Source of the DNA: Corynebacterium sp. p3-SID1241
Lineage (GTDB): Bacteria; Actinomycetota; Actinomycetes; Mycobacteriales; Mycobacteriaceae
DNA: 64,000 nt
Assembly: GCA_025144025.1 (NCBI GenBank)
Contig: JALXWS010000004.1
Location: 1-64,000, forward strand
Direction of reading: 5' to 3'
The notes beneath the pieces are model-generated. The model searched no databases. It saw only the letters and a program-made list of their open reading frames with translations, and was not told the origin of the DNA. Made by a program: the position numbers and the translations under genes. Position 1 is the first letter of the stretch. Each line of letters opens with the position of its first letter. Positions 1 to 7,085 of this stretch are shown one piece after another.

Positions 1-1
1 A

Positions 2-199
2 AAGCAACTGCCTGACGATCCGCTAAATATCGCCAGGCAGTGCAATTATGGCCAAGATCAACTCGCCAAAGTCAACTATCTTGCCGAAGAAGACCACAAC
101 AAAGCCGACCAAGAAACAGGCCGACCAGCCTTCTGCGACAACGCTATCCCAACCGAGTGCGAACACTCGATAGGAATCAGAAAAGACCCCATGAAGTAA
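2..199 (+). CDS. C-terminal end of an unidentified protein, cut by the window edge
   Basis: An open frame runs from the first bases to a TAA at 197-199 and encodes about 65 residues without an in-frame start, so the gene begins before the window. Its composition looks protein-like (charged, with two Cys, ending in IGIRKDPMK). The competing frames give Arg- or Thr/Lys-biased translations. No family is recognised. It could also be a chance open frame. Downstream, 200-326 shows no gene before the tRNA. Confidence 0.4.
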   Translation, partial: KQLPDDPLNIARQCNYGQDQLAKVNYLAEEDHNKADQETGRPAFCDNAIPTECEHSIGIRKDPMK

Positions 200-326
200 C
201 TAACCGTGTACCCGCCCCGCAACACGCCGACCGGACACACATTCTGTTACTTAACCCAGAACTTGCCCAGTGGCTAAGCAGGAAAGCATAGAACGACGGT
301 CCCCCCGAAACTTCCCCCAAAAAATT

Positions 327-400
327 TGGAGCCGACGACGGGAATCGAACCCGCGCTAGCAGCTTGGGAAGCTGCAGTTCTACCATTAAACTACGTCGGC
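327..400 (-). tRNA. tRNA-Gly (anticodon CCC)
   Basis: Read on the minus strand, the sequence folds as a cloverleaf. The 7-bp acceptor stem is GCCGACG/CGTCGGC. The anticodon stem GCAGC/GCTGC encloses the loop TTCCCAA, giving anticodon CCC (Gly, codon GGG). The T arm contains GGTTCGATTCC. The discriminator T is followed by an encoded CCA (327-329). Confidence 0.95.
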
Positions 401-465
401 ACTGCGCGTTTGTGCGCTCCGGCCTACTATACACCGCGGCCCTCGGCATGAGTAGAATTGGGGCC

Positions 466-1029
466 GTGCTTCTTTCAGATCGTGATATCCGCTCCGCCAT
501 TGACGCCGAAGAATTGGGCATCGAGCCTTTCGACGGTGAGCTCATCCAGCCCTCGTCCGTAGATGTGCGTTTGGATAAGTACTTCCGTGTCTTCAATAAC
601 TCCCGATATACGCATATCGACCCCAAACAGGAAATGCCGGGCCTCACCACCTTGGTGGAGGTAGAAGAAGATCAATCTTTCATCCTGCACCCGGGTGAGT
701 TCGTGCTCGGTGCCACGCTGGAAAAATTCACCCTGCCGGCAAACTTGGCTGGCCGCCTAGAGGGCAAGTCTTCTCTTGGCCGCTTGGGGTTGTTGACGCA
801 CTCCACCGCGGGCTTCATTGACCCAGGTTTTTCTGGTCACATCACCTTGGAGCTTTCTAATACCGCTAACCTGCCCATTGCCTTGTGGCCGGGTATGAAG
901 GTGGGGCAGCTGGCTATTTTCAAGATGACTTCATCAGCCGAAAGCCCTTATGGCACCGGCACTTTGGGTTCGAAGTACCAGGGTCAGCGCGGCCCGACGC
1001 CATCGAAGTCTTACCTGAATTTCCGATAG
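466..1029 (+). CDS. dcd: dCTP deaminase
   Basis: Produces dUTP from dCTP to feed thymidylate synthesis; actinobacterial members may be bifunctional and go directly to dUMP. The 187-residue product begins [13 protein letters not shown] and carries the family block [10 protein letters not shown] near residue 28. The central [15 protein letters not shown] segment and [11 protein letters not shown] are the substrate-site motifs of trimeric Dcd. The GTG at 466 is preferred because the family starts at MLLSDRDI. The longer upstream frame runs back into the tRNA gene. It is followed after 42 bp by ugd on the same strand. Confidence 0.95.
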   Translation: MLLSDRDIRSAIDAEELGIEPFDGELIQPSSVDVRLDKYFRVFNNSRYTHIDPKQEMPGLTTLVEVEEDQSFILHPGEFVLGATLEKFTLPANLAGRLEGKSSLGRLGLLTHSTAGFIDPGFSGHITLELSNTANLPIALWPGMKVGQLAIFKMTSSAESPYGTGTLGSKYQGQRGPTPSKSYLNFR

Positions 1030-1071
1030 CCTTAAACCGGCATTCACATAGGGCCTCTAAGATGGGGCTTT

Positions 1072-2394
1072 ATGCGTATGACTGTAATCGGCACCGGATA
1101 TTTGGGTGCAACCCATGCTGCCTGCATGGCTGAGCTCGGCCATGAAGTACTAGGCGTGGATGTAGATGAAAATAAGATTTCCGCTCTTAAATCGGGCAAG
1201 GTTCCATTCTATGAACCGGGCTTGCCCGAGGTTCTCGAGCGCAATATCGAGGCCGGCCGCCTTGATTTCAGCACGGACTATGAAGAAGCAGCCGGGTTCG
1301 GTAACCTGCACTTTTTAGGCGTCGGTACTCCGCAGCGCCGTGGTTCCTATGCAGCGGATATGACCTACGTTAAGGCCGTTATTACGGACCTGGTGCCCAA
1401 GCTCAAGGGCGATCACATCATCTTCGGTAAATCTACCGTCCCGGTCGGCACCGCCGCGGAACTTCAGGAACTAGCCAATGAGCTTGCCCCAGAAGGCGCC
1501 ACCGTGGAAATCGCATGGAACCCGGAGTTCCTGCGTGAGGGCTATGCCGTCAAGGACACCATCACCCCAGACCGCATAGTTCTCGGCGTGCGTGAGGGCG
1601 AAAGCCGGGCCGAAGAGGTAGCGCGCGAGGTCTATGCTAAGCCGCTATCACAGGACACCCCATTCATCGTGACGGATTGGCAGACCGCCGAGCTGGTCAA
1701 GGTCTCCGCTAATGCGTTCCTGGCCACCAAGATTTCCTTTATCAACGCCGTTTCTGAGATCTGCGAGATTGCAGGCGCGGACGTTACCGCTCTTGCCGAC
1801 GCCATTGGGCTCGACGAGCGCATCGGCCGCAAGTTTCTCGGTGCTGGCCTCGGCTTTGGCGGCGGTTGCCTGCCCAAGGACATTCGCGCCTTCATGGCGC
1901 GTGCGGGTGAGCTCGGTGCTGACCAAGCGTTGACCTTCCTGCGCGAGGTGGATGCTATCAATATGCGCCGCCGTGACCGCGTGGTGGATCTGGCCAAGGA
2001 AGCCTTCAACGGTTCTCTGTTGGGCCATCGCGTAACCGTGTTGGGCTGTGCGTTTAAGCCGAATTCCGATGACGTGCGTGATTCGCCCGCCCTCGCCGTG
2101 GCCGGCTCCCTGTCCTTGGCTGGCGCAGCAGTTTCCGTCTATGACCCAGAGGGTATGGATAACGCCAAGAAGGTATTCCCCACCCTGGATTATGCTGCAG
2201 ACGCTGATGACGCCCTGCGCGAGGCAGAGCTGGTGATTCTGGCAACCGAGTGGAAGCAGTTCAAGGAATTGGATCCGCAACAAGCGGGCCAGCTGGTGGA
2301 TAAAAAGCACATTATCGACGGCCGCAATGTGCTGTCTGTCGCAGACTGGCAGCAGGCCGGCTGGAAGGTTGAGGCCTTGGGCCGCACCCTTTAA
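1072..2394 (+). CDS. ugd: UDP-glucose 6-dehydrogenase
   Basis: NAD-dependent oxidation of UDP-glucose to UDP-glucuronate, a precursor of envelope polysaccharides. The 440-residue protein has an N-terminal Rossmann fold (MTVIGTGYLGATHAA), the EFLREGYAVKD segment, and the catalytic Cys block GFGGGCLPKDIRAF near residue 265. The C-terminal UDP-binding domain contains GCAFKPNSDDVRDSPA. Length is normal. Two ATGs six bases apart (1072, 1078) are both possible starts. An alternative specificity such as UDP-ManNAc dehydrogenase is less likely, given the close resemblance to corynebacterial UdgA. Confidence 0.9.
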   Translation: MRMTVIGTGYLGATHAACMAELGHEVLGVDVDENKISALKSGKVPFYEPGLPEVLERNIEAGRLDFSTDYEEAAGFGNLHFLGVGTPQRRGSYAADMTYVKAVITDLVPKLKGDHIIFGKSTVPVGTAAELQELANELAPEGATVEIAWNPEFLREGYAVKDTITPDRIVLGVREGESRAEEVAREVYAKPLSQDTPFIVTDWQTAELVKVSANAFLATKISFINAVSEICEIAGADVTALADAIGLDERIGRKFLGAGLGFGGGCLPKDIRAFMARAGELGADQALTFLREVDAINMRRRDRVVDLAKEAFNGSLLGHRVTVLGCAFKPNSDDVRDSPALAVAGSLSLAGAAVSVYDPEGMDNAKKVFPTLDYAADADDALREAELVILATEWKQFKELDPQQAGQLVDKKHIIDGRNVLSVADWQQAGWKVEALGRTL

Positions 2395-2409
2395 CTAGGG
2401 CGATGCCAA

Positions 2410-2460
2410 AAGCGATACGGAGGGCCGAGCAGTGAGAAACATTGCTCGGCCCTCTCGCTT
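2410..2460. terminator. Bidirectional terminator between ugd and the YibE/F gene
   Basis: A 12-bp perfect stem GAGGGCCGAGCA/TGCTCGGCCCTC has an 11-nt loop. It is extended outward by AAGCGA/TCGCTT after a short internal bulge. It lies between two convergent genes and is followed by CTTGTTCT. Confidence 0.75.
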
Positions 2461-2480
2461 GTTCTCAAGGTAGTTCGTCT

Positions 2481-3743
2481 TTAGTCGGCTACACGGTTAT
2501 GCGGAATCGTAAACGCTGCGATGAGTGTGGTTATCGGCACTGCGAGGATTAGAGCCATCGCACCCACACCGGAGCGAAGTAACTCGGTGGCGACGAGATC
2601 GCTGGTGAGCATCTGGCTGGCGGGGCGCTGCGCTGCGGTAATGAGTAAGAGAAGCGGAAGCGTGGCGCCGGTATAGGTGAGGATGAGTGTGTAGATCATC
2701 GAGGCAATGTGATCCCGGCCTACCTTCATTGCAGAAAGAAAGAGTTCTCTTGGGCGCGCGTCTGGGTCGGCTTCGTGGAGCTCGGTGACTGTGGAGGCTT
2801 GGCCCACGGCGACATCGGCGAGGCTGCCAAGGGAGCCGACCACGAAACCGCACAGTAGCACTCCAAGGATGGAAACGCCCGGCATGTAGAGCAAAAGCTT
2901 TAGGTTGTCTTCGGAGCTGTAGCCCTGCAACTGCGAGGTATCGATCGTGGCCCAGGCGAGGAATGCCGCGATAATGAGCGCAAGCAGAGACCCACCTACC
3001 GCTGAAGCTGCTTTCCAATTTGCTCCGTGCACGAGTGGTACGGCGACCAAGACGATTGCGGCGCAGGAAATGAGGGCAGTCCAGAGGGGACTATGGGCGT
3101 CGATAAGCGCAGGCAAAAGGAACGCAAAGACTACGCCAAGGCTAAACGCCAAGCCGACGATGGCGCGCACTCCCTGCCATGCCCCGAAGGCAATTACGAT
3201 GATGGTGACGATTACCGCCCACAGGATTAGGCTGCCGGTGCGCTGATAATCCGCAAAAGCATAGGTAACCGCACCGGACGGGTCAGTAGCCTTGGATAAG
3301 ACTATCTTGTCGCCGGTTTCCAACTGCGGATCGCCAGCTTTGCCAAAGGTGACCAGCTGGGTCATGTGCCCTGCGTCTTCGCCAGAGGTGATCTTAACTA
3401 GTGCGCGATCGCAATGTATCTCTTCCGTACCGGGGATAAGGGGAGGAGTGTCAAAGACCTGTCCCGTTTGTTCCGATTGACAAGCCGAATGGTCGGCCGT
3501 GTCTACCGTGCCCTCTACCTGTGGGTGATTGAGCGTGTAGGTTTGCTGAAATTCTGCGGAGGTGTGCTCATTGGCAGGGCTATTGGGCCAAAGTATTACC
3601 AAGCCAGCAATGGTAGATATGAGCGCTGCGGCGAGCGCACTAAACAGGCCTATCCGCCAAGGATTTTGAGCTATCGAAGTTAAAAGCCGGCTCCACAGGG
3701 CGGAAGCCGGCTGGGACTTGGTTGCCGCAGAATGTCTTCCCAT
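2481..3743 (-). CDS. YibE/F family membrane protein
   Basis: A 420-residue polytopic membrane protein of the YibE/F type, whose biochemical role is unknown. A cytosolic N-terminus is followed by a TM helix near residues 33-53, an extracytoplasmic region of about 110 residues (with VEGTVDTADHSACQ and DKIVLSKATD), and seven or so further TM helices. These include the conserved GFVVGSLGSLADVAVGQAS segment and the following MIYTLILTYTGATLPLLLL. The RBS AAGG lies just upstream of the ATG. It is convergent with ugd. Confidence 0.8.
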   Translation of the reverse strand: MGRHSAATKSQPASALWSRLLTSIAQNPWRIGLFSALAAALISTIAGLVILWPNSPANEHTSAEFQQTYTLNHPQVEGTVDTADHSACQSEQTGQVFDTPPLIPGTEEIHCDRALVKITSGEDAGHMTQLVTFGKAGDPQLETGDKIVLSKATDPSGAVTYAFADYQRTGSLILWAVIVTIIVIAFGAWQGVRAIVGLAFSLGVVFAFLLPALIDAHSPLWTALISCAAIVLVAVPLVHGANWKAASAVGGSLLALIIAAFLAWATIDTSQLQGYSSEDNLKLLLYMPGVSILGVLLCGFVVGSLGSLADVAVGQASTVTELHEADPDARPRELFLSAMKVGRDHIASMIYTLILTYTGATLPLLLLITAAQRPASQMLTSDLVATELLRSGVGAMALILAVPITTLIAAFTIPHNRVAD

Positions 3744-3792
3744 ACACCTTATTGTGAGGGAATATCACTATCATTAGCAACTGGCGGGAAAA

Positions 3793-5022
3793 CTACTGTT
3801 TGTAGCTCACAAGGAAGTTACCTAGGCGCTCAATGGCGTTTTCAATCTGGGATGCCCACGGCAGCGTGACCACGCGGAAGTGATCCGGGTTCGGCCAGTT
3901 GAAGCCGGTTCCCTGCACCATGAGGATCTTTTCCGCCTTCAAAATATCCAGCATGAGTTTGGCATCATCATGGATTTCATACACATTCGGATCCAGGTGC
4001 GGGAAGAGGTAGAGCGAGCCCATAGGCTTTACCGCGGAAACGCCGGGAATCTCATTGAGCTTCTCGTAGGCGATATTGCGCTGGCGCAAAAGACGCCCGC
4101 CGGTACCGGTGAGCTCAAAGATAGACTGCCGGCCACCCAACGCCACCTGGATAGCGTGCTGTGCTGGTACGTTCGGGCACAGGCGTGTTCCGGCCAGAAG
4201 CTCAAGGCCTTCGATGAAGCCACGGGCGTGGTGCTTAGGGCCGGTAAGTACCATCCAGCCGGCACGGTAGCCACACACGCGATAGGCCTTGGATAAGCCA
4301 TTGAACGTGATGGTGAGAAGGTCAGGGGCTAGCGAAGCGATGGAGATGTGCTGCGCGCCGTCATAAAGAATGCGGTCATAGATCTCATCGGCCAAGATGA
4401 GCAGGTTATGCTCGCGGGCGATATTGACGATCTTCTGCAGCACTTCGCGCGAGTAGACCGCACCCGTCGGATTATTCGGGTTAATGACCACGATGGCCTT
4501 GGTTTTATCCGTAATCTTGGACTCGATGTCCTCGATGGATGGATTCCAATCATCGTCCTCATCACACAGGTAGTGCACGGGGGTGCCACCTGCCAGGGAC
4601 GTAGCTGCGGTCCACAATGGATAATCCGGTGCCGGGATGAGAACCTCATCGCCATTATTGAGCAGCGCTTGAGTGGTCATGCTGATGAGCTCTGAGACGC
4701 CATTGCCCAAGAAGACATCGTTGATATCGAAGGGCGGGAAGTCCTCCAGCTCGTAGCGGGTAACGATGGATCGGCGGGCAGGAATGATTCCTTTGGAGGT
4801 GGAATAACCCTGGGAAGTAGGCAGGGCAGCGATCATATCGCGCATGATGACATCGGGTGCTTCGAAGCCAAAGACGGCCGGGTTACCGGTGTTGAGTTTC
4901 AAGATGGTGTGGCCATCGAGCTCCATGCGTTCCGCTTCCGCAGAGACCTCGCCGCGGATGTCATACGCGACGCCCTTGAGTTTGTCGGACTGGTCAAAGA
5001 TGCGGTGTTTGGGAGAAGTCAT
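3793..5022 (-). CDS. alaT: Alanine-forming aminotransferase (AlaT type)
   Basis: A PLP-dependent class I aminotransferase of 409 residues. In C. glutamicum AlaT makes alanine and contributes to valine, with glutamate as donor. The frame shows KLNTGNPAVFGFEAPD at the N-terminus, NPNNPTGAVYS, the DEIYDRILYDG block, and SKAYRVCGYRAGW, which holds the PLP-binding Lys and the Arg of the cofactor pocket. The ATG at 5022 (MTSPKHRIF) is chosen over the upstream in-frame start because it matches family starts. The substrate preference is inferred from similarity. Confidence 0.85.
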   Translation of the reverse strand: MTSPKHRIFDQSDKLKGVAYDIRGEVSAEAERMELDGHTILKLNTGNPAVFGFEAPDVIMRDMIAALPTSQGYSTSKGIIPARRSIVTRYELEDFPPFDINDVFLGNGVSELISMTTQALLNNGDEVLIPAPDYPLWTAATSLAGGTPVHYLCDEDDDWNPSIEDIESKITDKTKAIVVINPNNPTGAVYSREVLQKIVNIAREHNLLILADEIYDRILYDGAQHISIASLAPDLLTITFNGLSKAYRVCGYRAGWMVLTGPKHHARGFIEGLELLAGTRLCPNVPAQHAIQVALGGRQSIFELTGTGGRLLRQRNIAYEKLNEIPGVSAVKPMGSLYLFPHLDPNVYEIHDDAKLMLDILKAEKILMVQGTGFNWPNPDHFRVVTLPWASQIENAIERLGNFLVSYKQ

Positions 5023-5077
5023 GGAAATATTGTGCCACGATTCACAGCTACACAAAATGCTTGAACACGGGCGATGA

Positions 5078-5719
5078 CTATTTTTTATTCCACTCGCTGA
5101 ACTTCCGCTTGGCCAGATCCATGGCTTGGCCGGTGATTTCCCCAGCTTGCATACGGCGATCGGCCCACATCTTTTCCTCGATCATTTTTTGCTGCGCGCG
5201 CTCATGTGCCGTGAGAGCGCGAATCTCACGCAACTGCTGCCGTTCAATCTGGCGCACGGATGGGGCGTGCCAGGAAGACGGCCCCACCTTGGCCACGTAG
5301 AGCATGATCCACAAAATTGGGATGAGGGCGGCTGTCACCGCGCCTCCGAGCAGAAGCCATGGGTTGCTCATGGTAGCGCTCATTAAGATAAGCGTAGGGC
5401 TTGCTACCGCAAGCACCACAGAGCCGGAAAGGGCAGTCGCAAACTTCGGTTTCTTGCCTGCATTATGCGCGCGCGTGACTTCTCCCTGAGAATAAATCTT
5501 GACCTCGTGGGAACCACGCGCCGGAATGTCTTGGAAGACGGGCACGAGGTCTTGGTGGGTGCTGGCGCGCATGACATCGTCCGAGCGGTCCTCGAACTCC
5601 TCCATGGTTAACCGGCCTTCACCCACGGCGCGGGCGAGGTCATTGATGGCATCGTTGCGCTCGGAATCGGACAGACGCATCGTACGACTGATAGGGGAAG
5701 AACCAAAGTTATTACTCAC
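5078..5719 (-). CDS. DUF1707 membrane protein
   Basis: A 213-residue protein with a GTG start. The N-terminal DUF1707 module (MRLSDSERNDAINDLARAV... EEFEDRSDDVMRA, residues about 14-65) is typical of actinobacterial membrane and regulatory proteins of unknown function. Two TM helices follow near residues 95-145. The C-terminal half is basic and helix-rich (RQIERQQLREIRALTAHERAQ), probably cytosolic and possibly coiled-coil. It lies between alaT and an antiporter on the same strand with gaps of more than 50 bp, so co-transcription is possible. Confidence 0.75.
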   Translation of the reverse strand: MSNNFGSSPISRTMRLSDSERNDAINDLARAVGEGRLTMEEFEDRSDDVMRASTHQDLVPVFQDIPARGSHEVKIYSQGEVTRAHNAGKKPKFATALSGSVVLAVASPTLILMSATMSNPWLLLGGAVTAALIPILWIMLYVAKVGPSSWHAPSVRQIERQQLREIRALTAHERAQQKMIEEKMWADRRMQAGEITGQAMDLAKRKFSEWNKK

Positions 5720-5776
5720 ATTTTCCAGTCTAGGAAAATTCTTCCCTTCCAGGGACGTGCTCTCAGCGAACGCGTC

Positions 5777-7051
5777 CTATAGGTCCTTCGTTTCAGCGTT
5801 AGGGGTCTTCTCGTCCTTCTTTTCTTGCTCGTTTCCGCCCACCAGGCTGGCCAAGAACGGGAAGATGGCGACAGTAAGCGCTCCACCAGAGACGAAGATC
5901 GAGGCATTTTCCGCCTCCATGATTCCGGAATTGACCGCCAGGGACGTTACCGCCACGATGATCGGCAGACCGGTGGCGGAATACAAACCTACTTGGAGGC
6001 GCTGGCGGAAGGTTTCAATATCAGATCCGGTATGCCCAACATTTTCGCGCAAGAAGACGGGCAGGCCACGGGTCACCAAAATGAGAGCTGGAATGCCCAG
6101 TACCTTCCACGGATTATGAGCGATGGTATCCCAGCTAATGCTCATGCCAGAGACCACAAAGAAGACTGGGATAAGCATCGAATAAAACACCACATCGAGG
6201 CGGTGTTCAAGGCGGCGGTGGAATTCATCCGGGATGATGCGGTTCAAAATAATGCCAGCGGCAAAGGCGCCGAGCACGATATCGAGTTCAAAGACTGCCG
6301 TAACCGCCATGAGGACGGCCAGAATCAGGATGATAAGGCGCAAGATCGTCTGATTGGTGGAGCCCGCACCGGAGATAAAGGCGGTTTTCACCCAAGGGAT
6401 TGTCGAAGCGATAGCTGCCGGCATGACGGCGACAGCAACGGCGATGATGCTGAAGAACAACAAAATGATCATTGTCGTCAGCGTGGAACGGGTTCCTAGC
6501 AACAGCGCCATAGCGGTAATGGGGGCGACCTCACCAATGGCACCGTGAATCATCACGGAGTTGCCCACCTTGGTACCCAGAATGCGGTCCTGTTTCAGCA
6601 TCGGCGTGAGCGTGCCCAGTGCCGTTGATGTCAGTGCCAAGGCGACGACGATGGCACCGGGCACGTTATCCACCAAAAAGTAGGCGCCCACGCCACAGGC
6701 GAGAGCACAAATTATCCAAGTGGAAAGTGCCGTTCCGGCTTCTTTGGTTTTGAGGGTAGAGATTTGAATCTCAAAGCCTGCAAGGAGAAACAGCGCACCC
6801 ACGCCGAGCTCCTTGAGCATTTCGATGCCTTCGTCCTCGGCAGCGAGGTCGAGTACGGAAGGGCCAATAATCATGCCGAAAATCAGCAAGAGGGCCACCG
6901 ACGGCAGGCGGTAGCCCAACATATAAGAGACCAGCGGCGCGAGTAGAGCCGCGGCCATAATCCAAGCGAACGAGACGAGGGAATTTGTATTTTCGGTTGC
7001 GCCTGCCGCAAGCAGCAGGGCATCGGTGGAGAGTCCCACATTAAAATGCAT
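5777..7051 (-). CDS. Cation/proton antiporter (CPA2/Kef-like)
   Basis: A 424-residue polytopic protein, almost all TM helices, of the Na+/H+ exchanger fold: LPSVALLLIFGMIIGPSVL, the LFLLAGFEIQ segment (CPA2-like loop), and ALALTSTALGTLTPML. The C-terminus is short, charged and cytosolic. It lacks the C-terminal TrkA-N domain of KefB/C, so ion specificity (K+ or Na+) cannot be assigned. The neighbours give no regulatory clue. Confidence 0.75.
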   Translation of the reverse strand: MHFNVGLSTDALLLAAGATENTNSLVSFAWIMAAALLAPLVSYMLGYRLPSVALLLIFGMIIGPSVLDLAAEDEGIEMLKELGVGALFLLAGFEIQISTLKTKEAGTALSTWIICALACGVGAYFLVDNVPGAIVVALALTSTALGTLTPMLKQDRILGTKVGNSVMIHGAIGEVAPITAMALLLGTRSTLTTMIILLFFSIIAVAVAVMPAAIASTIPWVKTAFISGAGSTNQTILRLIILILAVLMAVTAVFELDIVLGAFAAGIILNRIIPDEFHRRLEHRLDVVFYSMLIPVFFVVSGMSISWDTIAHNPWKVLGIPALILVTRGLPVFLRENVGHTGSDIETFRQRLQVGLYSATGLPIIVAVTSLAVNSGIMEAENASIFVSGGALTVAIFPFLASLVGGNEQEKKDEKTPNAETKDL

Positions 7052-7085
7052 GGACTACAGCGTACGCACCAATGCCCCTGCGCGC

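Noticed and set aside
8..40. Inverted repeat CTGCCTG/CAGGCAG at the window start as a terminator
   Set aside because: Only 7 bp, no T-run, and inside the frame of the partial gene.
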